64,000 bases of DNA from Venturia oleaginea (Eukaryota > Ascomycota > Dothideomycetes > Venturiales > Venturiaceae): positions 868,001 to 932,000 of the forward strand of contig JABMLP010000022.1 of assembly GCA_013176395.1 (NCBI GenBank). The letters run 5' to 3'. This document shows positions 44,310-56,105 of this stretch, in pieces (the first letter of the stretch is position 1; each line of letters opens with the position of its first letter). The notes beneath the pieces were generated by a model. The model worked only from the letters and a program-made list of their open reading frames with translations, did no database searches and was not told the DNA's origin. Position numbers and translations under genes: made by a program.

Positions 44310-45245
44310 ATGCCAACTGCTATAATCACCGGAGGAGGTTCGTACAGTACGTTAAATGACATGAAACAATCTAATAAACCAAAGTCTCCGGCATCGGTCT
44401 AGCTGTAGCACAAGCACTATCAGCTCGCGGGAATTGGTCCCTCCACCTCGTAGATCTAAACTCAGAACGCGGATTAGCAGTAGAAAGCTCCCTAAAAGGC
44501 GCCCACTTCCACAAGGCAGACGTAAATTCCTATGCCTCCCTTGCTTGACTTTCGAAACCTTGCACAAAGAGGAAGGCCGTCTCGATTTCGTCTTCGCCAA
44601 TGCCGGGATTATGGAGAGCTGGAACTTTTACGAAAAACATGAGGGAGAGGGACCGCCGCCCGAACCGGATCAGTTGACTATTGATCTGGATCTGAAGGCT
44701 GTGATAAATACGACGTACTTGGCGCAGCATTACTTTAGGTTGAGCAAGGAGAGCTATGGGACGGGAACACAGACGCTTGTTATGACGAGTAGTTGTGGTG
44801 GACTTTATCCGGGTTGTTACATCCCAATGTATACGGCTGCTAAACATGGTGAGTCTAGTTCTTTGGGTAGAGCATCTGTTGCTGATATGGTGTCCAAGGT
44901 CTCATCGGGTTCAATCGAGCTGTGGCGAAGCACTTTTACCTCAAAGACAAAATCCGCGTCAATTGCATTGCTCCGGGAAGCGTTCGAACCAATCTCCAGG
45001 ATGAAGCAACCTGGTCTCGATTTCCTGAGAAACTCTTCACTAAAATTGAGAAGGTTGTCCAGGTAGTTCTGATGCTGATCGATGGTGGGAAGATGGAGGA
45101 TGCAAAGGGTGTGGTGAAGAATGAAGGTCAGGATTGGGGCCTGACAGTTGAAATCAACATAGGGAATCATTATTTCAGGGAACAACCTGAGGCGTGTGAT
45201 GAGAAGATCGAGGAATTCATGGCGCTGACGGATGTGCCGAAATAA
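44310..45245 (+). pseudogene. Short-chain dehydrogenase (15-PGDH-like) with a one-base frameshift
   Basis: Exon model join(44310..44337,44385..44848,44899..45245). MPTAIITGG/VSGIGLAVAQALS forms the NAD-binding loop, HLVDLN the beta-2 acidic end, FVFANAGI the NAG motif, LVMTSSCGGLYPG the catalytic Ser strand, YTAAKHG the YxxxK pair, and RVNCIAPGSVRTNL the post-catalytic motif. The frame breaks at a TGA (44546-44548) after NSYASLA; deletion of one base in an ancestral GCT-TCG-ACT would explain it. The sequence is otherwise well preserved, so the lesion is recent or a sequence error. Likely substrate class for intact relatives: secondary alcohols and hydroxy fatty acids. Confidence 0.8.
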
Positions 45246-45796
45246 GATTCTTTCCAAGTCAATACTGGAAACTAATGATGCCAATCGACCAACCCTTATC
45301 ATTATGAACTCTGATTCAAACACCTGGTTCTCTCCAAATCTTCAATGGCTCCAGGCGACTGATGTACAACCTTTTGACCATTGACAGTACCTAGACTATT
45401 CAATATACATGGACCTTCAAATAACATCCCCAGAACAGACCATCGAACATTCACTATCACAAGTATATTCACAAAACAAACCAATCTTCTCCCAACCACA
45501 ATCAAATCTCCCCTTTAACCATTCCCACAATTCACGCCTTCTCTCTTTTCACCCTGACAATACCCAAAATTAGCAAACCATCCTTTCAGCCAACAAAAAA
45601 CAGCAAACTGACAGTTTCCCATTCAACTCCAGCTTCTCCCACGCATCAAAAGCCCGCCTACACTTCATCTCCCCAGCCAGATCCCACGTCTTCAAGCCCC
45701 ATCCATCCATACTAACAACATCAACCCCCAAAGTAACCCCCAAGAATCACCCTCATCTCCATATATATAACTCAGATGTTCCCAATACACCCCCGC
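45246..45796. other. Intergenic with possible minus-strand relic
   Basis: A minus-strand stretch at 45605-45720 reads SMDGWGLKTWDLAGEMKCRRAF-like protein without a full frame; I cannot name it. Pyrimidine-rich plus strand. No intact gene. Confidence 0.3.
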
Positions 45797-46055
45797 GGCC
45801 CAAGACGAAACGATTGTATCGCCTTTTTCGCATCCCCGTTTAGACAGCATCGATCCACCTCTCGGGGATGAAATGATCGCAATCTTTGAAGTTTTGGGGT
45901 TGAGGGATGTGGCCTATGAATTGACGGGAATGGAGGTGCCTTTGATGACGAGGGAGACGTTGATTGTTAAGCCGGCGGTCGGGACGGTGTGGAGGACCTG
46001 CTGGACGGGTGGGTGGCAGCGAGACCTGTTTCTAGGTAGGCTTGAGATAGGCTAG
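45797..46055 (+). pseudogene. Unidentified coding relic
   Basis: About 85 codons of coherent protein (TIVSPFSHPRLDSIDPPLGD, then LRDVAYELTGMEVPLMTRET) end at a stop at 46053-46055, with no start or flanking exons that I can attach. The composition looks like a conserved internal segment of a longer enzyme. I do not recognise the family. Confidence 0.35.
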
Positions 46056-46734
46056 TTTTTGGATGTTTTTGCTTGTTAGATCGTCTTCGTTAAAGATACT
46101 GTATAGAGTAGACGACCAAAGAGAGGGCGGAAGCACTGCCAGAAGAAAAATGGCATCCGTCGTCAGAGTGGGCGATACCTACAGATTTGTTCTGAATTCG
46201 ATGAAGTGATTAAATCAAATCGGCCTGAGAAGATTGGATAATCAGAACGAAATCCAGTTGCCAAAATTCTATTCAACGTCAAATCCGAGTGTGCTGATAT
46301 GCCGAGAACCGTACTGTTAGCATCATGCATCTCGTCCCTGAGACCTGCTCGCCAAAGGTGAAGCTGCATGACGGAGATTTTGTAGTCCCCGCCATGGCAA
46401 TTACTCGAGCTGCAGAATCACTGGGCTTTGATCGAGTCTTCGTGGAGTGCATATGCGAAGATTGGAGAAGTATGCTGCAGTTGCGTCCTCGGAGAATGAT
46501 ACCCGGGTTGCGAGCAGGCCAAGCTTCCTACCGGCGTTAAAACTGATGGAACGCTTAGCCTTCGCATGTGCACAAACTGAGCAGGGCGGAAAGCGCAGAG
46601 ATGGTTTCCAGCCACTAGCATCTGAGCGATTTGCGAGAATGGAGAGAAATGTGAGCGAATTTGTACAGTAGCTTGCATTCAAAGGTGTAGTTTGCAAAAT
46701 TGATATAGCCCTAACACCTGTGAATGCCATGAGA
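46056..46734. other. Intergenic, no supported gene
   Basis: Opposed 70-110-codon frames at 46325-46730 overlap each other; neither has a recognised motif. Confidence 0.35.
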
Positions 46735-47213
46735 TTATTCTACTTTTGTCATACGACCAGCAGACCATCGTGCACCACCATCGACTGTGATGTCTTCAAC
46801 CGTTGATATACGCGCCAGCTCGGGAGGCGAGAAAGACTATTACGGAGAGAATTAGTATTTTCAATCTCGAAAAGCGATATATATCAGCGCTTACCTCCCG
46901 CAATGTCCTCTGGTTCTCCTAATCTTCCGCTTGGGTTATTTGCCTTCAATTCTTCTTCACTTCCTAATATCTCTATCAAGCCATTGGCGAGCTTGGAGAG
47001 AAAGAAGCCAGGTTTCGTGACAAGTGATGTGCAGCAGCTTTCGATACTGAGTACATGATTGTGCCATGGTCTCCAAAATGAGGAACGGTCGATCCCGTCC
47101 CAGAGTCATTAGACATGGCTGTGGAAGGCGTACAGCTTGGATATACCGCCTGTAATCAACGCGACCTTTCCATCGACGCGGAATAGGTTGTCAAACTGCT
47201 TGAACTTGGACAT
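46735..47213 (-). pseudogene. Short-chain dehydrogenase relic (RhlG-like)
   Basis: The ATG at 47213 gives SKFKQFDNLFRVDGKVALITGG, the N-terminus of a fungal SDR, which then loses the frame in the cofactor loop. After a large internal loss, FGDHGTIMYSVSKAAAHHLSRNLA (YxxxK catalytic pair) and LEILGSEEELKANNPSGRLG-like sequence appear. An intron (GTAAGC...AATAG) leads to FLASRAGAYING, where one extra base shifts into EDITVDGGARW and a stop at 46735. Two frame breaks and a missing centre make it a pseudogene. Confidence 0.8.
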
Positions 47214-47527
47214 GGTTTTGACGGGATAGTTGGAAACTGGAGTCCATCGACGCGGTCAGCAACGACTTCGCCATTTTGAACATGGCCATGACTGGGATGA
47301 AGCTTGTTGCATGCGGCAATCGTGGGGAAAGGTTATCCCCATACTCCGCGGTTAGAGACTCGGACCATTCGCCCGGGTTGAAACTCCATGCAACAGCCAT
47401 CACGTACCGCCATCCTGCTAACAACCAGCTAAGATGGCTGGACTTAAGTCAAATGAATCCCCGTGTACCAACATTACTTTAGACATTCGCGTCCGCTGCT
47501 TTTCTGAAGCCCATTCACGTCGCCAAC
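47214..47527. other. Intergenic between SDR relic and CoA ligase
   Basis: 314 bp. Likely promoter of the CoA-ligase gene; no other feature. Confidence 0.4.
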
Positions 47528-49451
47528 ATGATCCTCATGTCGCCCTTGGATCCAATCGAGATCCCTAAGACTGACATTCTTTCATACCTCTTCCCACCAG
47601 GAGCAGACCCTTCAGAAAACCCATTATGGCTGGAATCTGCGGATCCAGACAACTCCCTCTCACCGAGACAAGCCCTCAATTGGGTGAAGAGACTCGCCAT
47701 TGGCCTCGATAGGAAAGGAGTGAAGACTCAAGAAGCTGTTCTGATGTTTACGCCCAATCATATATACGTTCCATCTGCATACCTTGGAATTGTTGGTTCG
47801 AGGAGGATCTTCTCTGCAGCCAATCCAATATACACCGTTTCTGGTATGCCTCACGTGTATATCGGCTTGCCATTGGCTAACAATTGGTCCCAGAACTTTC
47901 TCACCAGCTCAAGAATACTGGCGCAAAAGTCATTCTCGTTCACCCCACTCTCCTAGATGTAGCCATTCAAGCAGCAAATAACTGTGGCATGTCAAAGGAT
48001 GGCATCTACCAATTCTCAAATAGACCGAACGCTGTGCTGCATGGAGTTCAGGATTGGCGGGGATTGCTTGCTTCTCCAGAAGAGGCTGAGCTCTATCTGT
48101 GGAAACCTATGACAGAGGCAGAATCAGCTACGACCATTGCAACTATCAACTATTCTTCTGGAACCACAGGTGAGACTCGTTTCTGTTTTGTTGATCAAGT
48201 TCTCCACATCCTTATGCACCCTGGTAGGCTTGCCGAAAGGTGTCTGTGTCAGCCATCTCAACCTTATAGCGAACACCCAGCAAACCATTGCGATCAAACA
48301 TCATGGCTTCGACCACGGGCCTGAAAATGCACCCCTCGAAAGATGGTTAGGCTTCCTTCCGCTATATCATGCATATGGTCAATTGTGGTGCATGAGTATG
48401 GCCATCAAACTCAATATCCCAATCTACGTGATGGAAGCGTTTAGCTACGAGACGTTCCTCAAAAACATTCAGCAATACAAGATCACACATCTCCAGGCCG
48501 CACCGCCTATCCTTGTCATGCTTAGCAAGCGGCCCGAAACCTCAAACTACGATCTCAGCAGTGTCAGACACATATTATGCGGTGCAGCGCCGTTGTCGAA
48601 AGAGCTTCAGAATGATGTTACCAGGCGGTTCAAGCTTCGAGTTACACAGGGGTGGGGCATGACAGAGGTTACATGCGGAGCAATGATGGTGCCATTCTCT
48701 GTGGAAGACGAGTGAGTTGGCAGTATTGCCATACCCGAGTTCATGGCTGACATGGCTGCAGTTCCGGAAGTGTCGGTGTTCTTGCTCCAAACGTTGAATG
48801 CATGCTGCTTGACGACGAAGGCAAGGAGGTTGAGGATGGACAGCCCGGTGAGATCTTTGTTCGTGGTCCAAACATCTGCATGGGTTACTGGAAGAATGAG
48901 GCAGCGACAAGAGAAAGCTTAGATGGGGACGGCTGGTTGAAGACCGGCGATATCGCGGTGGTCAACAAGGATGGATACTACTGGATTGTGGACAGGAAGA
49001 AGGTAAAGCGAGAGATCCACAATGACTAGATCATGACTAATATGGTATAGGAGCTTATCAAAGTCAACGCCTTACAAGTAGCCCCTGCTGAGCTTGAGGC
49101 TATCTTCCTCGAGCACGATCACGTCGCAGATGCAGCTTGTGTAGGCATCACGTTGTAAGTCTCAGCCGGGCTTCTCTTGGTTTCTCTCACTGACATACAC
49201 ACAGACATGGCGAAGAATGGCCGAGGGGCTACGTCGTACTCAAAGATGCGTCTAAAGGGAAGATATCAGAAGACGATCTGCACAAGTATATGCACGACAA
49301 GGTGGCCAAACACAAACGTCTGGTGGGTGGGATCGTGTTCATTGATGAGGTGCCAAAACTTGCAAGCGGAAAGATTGTGCGAAAGTTGCTGAAGGAGTGG
49401 GCTAAAAGAGACGCACCGATACTGGAAGGAAAGGTCAAAGCAAGGCTGTGA
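47528..49451 (+). CDS. 4-coumarate-CoA ligase-like acyl-CoA synthetase, peroxisomal
   Basis: CDS join(47528..47843,47894..48169,48228..48711,48762..49002,49051..49154,49205..49451), 555 aa, five introns of 48-58 bp. ANL-superfamily motifs in order: P-loop INYSSGTTGLPKGV (about residue 195, across intron 2), FLPLYHAYGQ, CGAAPLSKEL, GWGMTE (about 338), GDGWLKTGDIAVVNKDGYYWIVDRKK with the adenylate-binding Asp, and PKLASGKIVRKLL with the catalytic Lys. It forms an acyl-adenylate then an acyl-CoA. The C-terminus ARL is a PTS1 variant, so peroxisomal import is likely. Fungal 4CL-like ligases act on phenylpropanoid or fatty acids in catabolism and secondary metabolism; the exact acid is unknown. 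Intact, unlike most neighbours. Confidence 0.93.
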
Positions 49452-50123
49452 TCGTCGGATATTCTGGTGCTCTTAAATAGACATGCATCATGTTCTGGCT
49501 ATCTCCGCTCCAACCCTGCTCATGGATGTTCCATTGACTATACTACTGAGACCCCGTTACCTCTCTAGGGAGAAGATAGTGTCCAAGGAGGAGTTTATCA
49601 CACCTTGTCAGATCAAGAAACGACGCAAGCTCAAGCTCCAGTTTCATCCTCAATAAAGCTAAGATCCTTCCTCGTTCACACCAAAAACACAAGCTGACTT
49701 TGAGGCTCAATCCATCATTCACACTACTCATCATCGGGTTTGGACAGTCCATACTCGATAAAATTCCAAATCACGGATATACATTTCTGCAACCATTAGT
49801 GCCGTCATCACTGTCGAAACGCGTCGCGTATCCTTTTCCGACCGCAGAATCGCTTCCACGAGATCACCACGCAACACCAGGCGGATAACTAGTGGAACTT
49901 GTGCTATGTAGTTAATCTTGTAGATTAGGCCTGGCCTGCGATATCCCAGCACATGATTAAACATTTACTTGGGATCGCAAGTGGGACTGATCGCATTTCT
50001 TTGGTCCGGGGGATGAGATCCAGCACTACTCTAAGGGCTTTGCAGAACGTCATGGTATGCAGCCTTCCTTTAAGGTCAACATTAGTCAGGTACTAACTCT
50101 TTCGATAAGGGAGCAAGAAATAA
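49452..50123. other. Intergenic, no supported gene
   Basis: 3' flank of the CoA ligase. Only frames below 80 codons. Confidence 0.45.
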
Positions 50124-50350
50124 ATGAAACTCAATACGAAGGTGGTGGAGTGCCGATGGGATGAGGAGCATGGCGTTTGGAACATCACGCTGGAAGACCA
50201 GAAGACGAAAGGCCGATACAACGACTGGGCCCACGTACTCATCAATGGAACCGGAATCTTGAACAACTGGAAGTGACCGGATATCGAGGGCTTACACATT
50301 GCCGTTTGGTGTGATTGGGAGAGGCTGCTCGGTGCTGGGCGCGTACACCA
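50124..50350 (+). pseudogene. Flavin monooxygenase (Baeyer-Villiger type) fragment
   Basis: MKLNTKVVECRWDEEHGVWN, then VLINGTGILNNWK, a TGA (50274-50276), then PDIEGL. This is the segment of BVMO-like flavoenzymes where substrate-dependent W(x)V text leads to NGxGxLNNWKWPDI, the second part of the dinucleotide site. The TGA replaces the expected Trp (TGG to TGA). Upstream is closed by a TAA directly before the ATG, and nothing of the N- or C-terminal domains is visible. A short relic only. Confidence 0.7.
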
Positions 50351-51049
50351 AGGAAGTTGCGAGGAGAAGGTGAATACAATTGATCTCTTTCTCGTGAACC
50401 GGGGCATTTGCAAGCGAGTTGATGAGATGGCGAAGATGCTTACTAATCGCTGGGCATACGCAATACCCTCATCCTGATTGGGCACACTCCTTTTGTCCGT
50501 CACGGCGAGTCCGCAATTCGTACTACAGAGTAGAGAGATCTGTTATCGCTTCCAGCATCCGAAAAATGCCAAGCAGATAAGCAAGCTCAACCTCTTCACT
50601 CTTCATCCCAGGTCCTCTTCTTCTCCGCAATCTCAGATATCCTGTGACCTTACGTCATCCGTTCCGGAAGCCGTGCTATTGGTTCGCTAGAGTCATGGAG
50701 GCCTGGGTTTCCCTACAAACATGATTCGTACGGACCCGCGAAAGTCTGTCGACGTCAACGTCTCGTATCGATTTTGACAACAACTCCTCGTTGCAAGCTC
50801 AGCGGGGCTTAGGTAGGTCCCATGGGGACCCCGCAGCCGTAATTATGGACTCTTGGGCAGCTTCGCGCGCTCATTACGCGCTACCTCACCGTTGCTATGC
50901 GTCCGTATGCATCTCCGGTCGCTAGTCTTAGTGCTGTCTGTTGGAACTCTCCCTCTTCTACTCACATTTCTAATCCCCATTTTCTGCCATTCTGATTTCC
51001 ATTGTTGTTTACACCCATTGTCTTGCCAGCCATTGGAAATTGAGCTACC
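50351..51049. other. Intergenic, upstream of the Zn2Cys6 regulator
   Basis: About 700 bp; the first part may still belong to the monooxygenase relic (open but unrecognisable frame to about 50480). The rest should hold the regulator's promoter and leader. Confidence 0.4.
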
Positions 51050-53973
51050 ATGGCTGCTCAAAATATGGCAAGCTCTCAGGAGCTGACGGATGAAGTCTGT
51101 GATAAAGTCGCCCATGAGATGGGAACTTCTCCTGCTGCCCAGAAACGACTAAAGTCGAGGCATCGGGCTTCTGTGGCCTGTGCTTCGTGTAGAGATCGCA
51201 GAATTCGCGTACGTATTGACTTCGGTTCCATTGCGATTGCGACTATTCTAACAAACTGCTCAGTGTGTAGTGCCTGCTGGAGACTCGGAATGCACCCAAT
51301 GCAAACGGTCTGGTATCGAATGCGTGATAAAGAATGATGATGAGCGGAGAAGGTACTTGATTATCTGTGAGCTGGGAATTCCCTGGCTGACAATGTGTAG
51401 ACCAATCTCCCGAGCATACATGTGCTCGTTAACAGAACGCGTAGCCTTGCTAGAAGGCATGCTCAAGGAGCAAGGCACGTCTCCTCCTCCAGCAAATCAC
51501 CCTCCCATGACTCGGCACGGGCCTCGACCGGAAGATGCATCTCCCTCTAGGAAATACCACAAATCACAAAACCCTATTAGTATCTCAAACTCGAATCAAG
51601 ATGAATCGAGTCCTGGAAGCCAGCATGAAGACTATATGGATGGCGACCTCGAACAACATCACATTAGTCGAAGCCAACACATTAAAATAGACAGACATTC
51701 TCCTCATGGCGAAGACGGACTGTCGAATCATTCAGCACCCTCTCCTTCTGTTCTGGCTCTGTCCTTTAAAGAAGATGGAATGCTCAAGAGATTACTTTCC
51801 ACCCGAGGACACTTGAGTTTTGATCAACTGAGCGGGAGACTCCGATACTTCGGCCCAACAACAAATTGCCACGTCCACTCCCACCAAACAGGATCCGCGG
51901 AGCTGAGTCGAGAAGCCGCTGGACAGACGAGGAGAGCTGAGAAAGCGATTCGCATCCTTTCCGAAGACACGTACCAGTATCTCATGAATCTGTTTTGGCA
52001 GTATTACAACACGACTCTGCATGTGCTCCACAAGGAGGCGTTCTATGAGGAGCGGGAAACTGGTCGGACGCAATTTTACTCTGGGTTTTTGCATATTTGT
52101 GTGTTGGCTATGGGGTATCGCTTTGCGGACAAGAATAGACCTGATATGCAGAGGATTACTTTGCAGGGGAAGGAAAGTACGCTACATCGCGAGGCGAAAT
52201 ATATGCTCGATTCTGAACTGGAAAGACCGGGAGGTATTCCATCGGTAGTTGCGTTGCTGCTGCTCGGTGATCTAGAACGCGGTGTTGGGAGAGACAATGT
52301 TGGTTGGCTTTACAGTGGCATGGCTGTTCGGTGAGTCTTTTTCAGCAGGATGCATAATGGATATTCTGACAACAAGCCATAGAATCGCCTTCGATATTGG
52401 TCTGCATCTCGACACACGCCTCTCAGGATTGCCAGAACGAGAAGAAGAGATCCGCCGGATGACTCTGTGGGCTTGTGTCATCTACGACAAATACTGGTCC
52501 TTATCCTTGGGAAGACCGACAAGCATGAAGAGCTCTGATCTGGAAGTCTATCACCTCTCAAAGCAATTCGAAAGACTCGGAACATGCCTACCAGCAGGTC
52601 CAGAAAAGGCTCTGGAGACACAGATTTACGAGGCTCTCCTTGACTTGATGGAGCTCGCTGGAAAGATTACCGAAAACATGGATCCGAGATTGCAGACGGT
52701 CGCTGCAGTCGATCGAGATGCCTACCTTCGCATGGCTGCATTAGACCGTGAGTTCGGCAACTGGTATGCCAACCTCCCGGAAGCATTGAAATGGACGCCT
52801 CTGAATATCAACACTGCTCCGTTCTCGTTCTTCCTTCTCCATCAACAATACCACGCAGCTTTGATCCTTCTCCACCAACCTTTCGCCATTTACGAAGAGC
52901 CCAGTGGTTCTGATGCCGAAGACAGCCACAGCCCGGACAACCACTTTTCCGCCCTCTCGAGGACAGTCTGTACCAAGCACGCCATCCGCGTAGCCCGAAT
53001 CTTCTGGCAACACCGCCAACGCTTCGACACAAAACAAATCTGCGTCACCGGTCTCCAACATGCCTGCACCGCCGCAACAGCCCTCGTAGCAGCATTGGCA
53101 TTCATCAAAGACGCAACCGAGCGAAACAACAACATGCAACACCTAGAATGCCTTTCCGCCTCTCTCAAAGACATGTCGCATACCTACCAACCCGCAGAAA
53201 GAATGTTCCTCGTTCTCCAAGCCGTCCTTGCTGAACTCCGCGGCTCACTGGACGACACAACCACCACCAATACCTTCCCCCACAGACCGAGGGGCGTCAT
53301 GGTCCCCGCTCGGAGAAGTAGTACCTGTCTAGACGACATGGATCCACCATCCCTCACCACGCACAAACGCCGCCAAGTAGCACGCTCCTACTCCAAAACA
53401 AAACACCCACCTATCGATCACCGCAGACCTAGCCTCGATCCCTCCCTATCCCTATCCATATCAAATACCAACCATAATCCGCCCCACCGCAAACAGAGCC
53501 AATCCGACTCAGAAAGGATAGACGGATTCGTAACAGTAACGCCCCAAAACGAACTCGCAACTTGGGGTCCAACTCCGACTTCGGAAAATTCTACTCCACT
53601 TCCATCCCAACTCATGCAACGGAAGACCTCAACAAGCACATGGTTAACGCAGAAAATGGACGAACATAGCATCGAACACCTCGCTGCTGTCCACTTCCCC
53701 GAGCTCAACGATCTAGCCGCGCCCGATGACGGACATGGCATGGATGGACTCACCACCTGTGACAGTGGCATGAGCGACATCAATTCTGTAAGGAACACAA
53801 GCGCAAATCAACACCTCGATTTCATGATTCTAGGCGGTGATGAGTGGAAGGATTGGCAGCCAAATGGGATGGATGATCTATCGGGATTCCGGCCATCGAA
53901 TTCCTTCTCGGCGGCGTTTGGGGCGGGGAAATTTGGGCAGGGGATTTCGGTGGGATTTGGGGATGGGGATTGA
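51050..53973 (+). CDS. Zn2Cys6 transcription factor with fungal-specific regulatory domain
   Basis: CDS join(51050..51208,51264..51352,51401..52330,52383..53973), 922 aa. The binuclear cluster at residues ~44-73 is CX2CX6CX8CX2CX6C (CASCRDRRIR/C...ECTQCKRSGIEC), split by intron 1. A short linker and coiled-coil start (LTERVALLEGMLKEQ) follow. The middle-homology domain has FWQYYNTTLHVLHKEAF, PSVVALLLLGDLERG, FDIGLHLDTR and MTLWACVIYDKYWSLSLGRP. The Ser/Pro-rich C-terminus is probably an activation region. Intron 2 (48 nt) is frame-neutral and stop-free. It is probably a pathway regulator; proximity to the CoA ligase and reductases hints at, but does not prove, local control. Confidence 0.93.
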
Positions 53974-54234
53974 TGTTTGTTGCTGCGTCTTGAAATTACT
54001 ACGCGATGGCCTAGTCTTGGATGATATTTCCAAGCGGTGATGGGTATCGATATAGTGGCGAAGGCGAAGAATGCCTATCCAAAATTAATAGTATAAGACG
54101 TCCCTCGTCAAGTACACATCACACCGCCCATACCCAAAACACGTACCCAATCTTGCACACCCATAACCCGCGCGAACATGGATATCTCACAAATTCAGCC
54201 CACACAAAACTTTTATTATTCCAAGCTACGCTTC

Positions 54235-56105
54235 TCACGAGGTTGATCCCATCTTGGGACTCGACACTCCATCAATCGTCCCATACGTCCTAGAGCCATT
54301 TCCATTCTGAGCCCAGTCAACGCCATTCTCGGCACCAGGCATCAACCGCTCTTCCGCCTCTCCAGCTTCTTCTCGTAGCACGTCAACGCTAATCGTCTTA
54401 CTCTGGTGGTAGACAAAGAGGACAAGTGCGCCACCAACACAAACTGCAATGCTGAGGAGCATGAGGTTGACCGGGATGGGATTGTTATCAAAGACCTTAT
54501 GCGTCAAAGCATCAAGAGCGGATTGCGAGAAATTGAAGAGACCAGCCATGCAAATGATCAGACCATATACCTTTCCGAAAGTGGCGAAGCCGAAAACCTT
54601 GGCTGCGTAGTCGCTGATGTCATGTTAGTCTGGGGGGCTGATCGATAAGGAGGTCCGACTTACGAAACAGTGGTGTAGTAAAAAGGACGGTAAACAACGA
54701 AAAGACAGATGTTGACATAGGATGCCCAATGATACGGAAGTATTCCAAAAATTCCAATCGCAGTGGCAAAACTGACGAGCCCGGCTAGCACGACTGTGGT
54801 GCTGAAGTTGTCGAGAACCATGCCTATGAACGGAACGGCGATCACGCCTCCAAGTGGCAGTGCGATGTCGAAGAAGGTGTTTACTTGAACGGCCTTTTCG
54901 TAGCTGCCAAGAAGATACTCGTACTGCGGCCGAATCGTCGCAACAAAGTAGTTGATACGAGTCATCTGGATGACAGTGAAAAGCGTAATGAGAACGAACC
55001 ACCATGACTTGATCTGCTCTGCAGCAGTCTTTCCATGCATAGCGCCCCAGACTCCGCTGGTCTGTTTTTTCTCTGCCTCTTTCTTGATCTGTTTCTGGCC
55101 CTTCTTCGATCCGAGGAGCTCTGTGATTTCCTCAATGACACTCTCGCGCCTCGCACGGGCAGAGGCGCGAGATGCACGACGGCCATCGTCAATGTCCTCG
55201 TCTGAATCGACGCTAGACTCCTCCTCGTTCTCAGCTTGCGTAACAAGCTCGCCGACCGTTTTATATGAATATCTCGGCATCAAGAATATTTGAACGATCA
55301 GAATAAATGCCGGAACAACCAGGTATGAGAGGAAGAACTTCTTGGGCCAGAAGCTTCCATTGGTGGCTTGGTAGATCAAACGATAGATTAAGAATATGGC
55401 AGAGGAGGTATCGAAGGCTCCGGTGAGCAAGGCGAGGATAAGACCAGAGTATTTTGGGAAGGTATTGCTGAGTTGGAAGGACGAGATGAAGATGAAGGGA
55501 CCTCCTAGTGCAAGGAACAAATAACCGGGGGTGTAGCCATCGATGCCTCTTTCTGCCAGATTCCAAGCATATGCAAAAAAGATGCATCCTATTGCTACGA
55601 ACATACCGCCCATGATACCACAGACTCGAGGCCCATATCGATCGAGGATTGTTCCTATAGGCAAAGCAGCGACGTTGGTGGAGACTGCAGCCATGGTGAA
55701 CATGAAGTTCAGCCGTATCTCCTGCTCAAAACATGTCCGTGTTCCCGTTTCCAGCTCTTCCTTTATACAGTACTGTCGATAGACACCCTCTTGTATCAGC
55801 ACCGGTTTTATAGCAGCGTATCCGAAGACTATTCCTGCGGCGAACAGGCAGTACATAACAGCAGAAGAGACTTGTACTGTGAATAGGTTAGCAAGATTGG
55901 CAATATCAGTATTGTAGCACAACTCACCTATCCTCTTCGTTTTCGAGACCTCAAAAGCTCCCACGGGTTCTTCCAGAAGCTCCTCGGGCAGCCAGCTTCC
56001 GACAGGATTGAAGCTGAGTTTCCGTCGCTGCGAGCCAGCTGGAGACAACTCTCGCCATGGAGAATCATACTCCTCCATGGTGGAGACTCGCTCAGCAAGA
56101 GACAT
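54235..56105 (-). CDS. MFS transporter of the FMP42/LAT3 (SLC43)-like group
   Basis: CDS complement(join(54235..54613,54664..55876,55928..56105)), 589 aa. N-terminal cytoplasmic part MSLAERVSTMEEYDSPWREL, then 12 predicted helices in two blocks split by an acidic/basic loop (about residues 265-345). Typical points are FAAGIVFGYAAIKPVLIQEGVY, the DRYGPRVCGIMGG loop (MFS motif A) and ITLFTVIQMTRINYFVATI. The C-terminal half ends at a short tail. Yeast Fmp42-like proteins resemble SLC43 amino-acid facilitators; substrate not deducible. Intron 1 (51 nt, GTGAGT...TTCACAG) has no stop and keeps frame, so an unspliced read-through would add 17 residues. The frame is open upstream to 56342, but the ATG at 56105 gives the usual start. 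It converges with the Zn2Cys6 gene, 261 bp apart. Confidence 0.88.

Noticed and set aside
46325..46730. Opposed small frames near 46.4 kb
   Set aside because: Overlap each other on opposite strands without any supporting motif; most likely chance.
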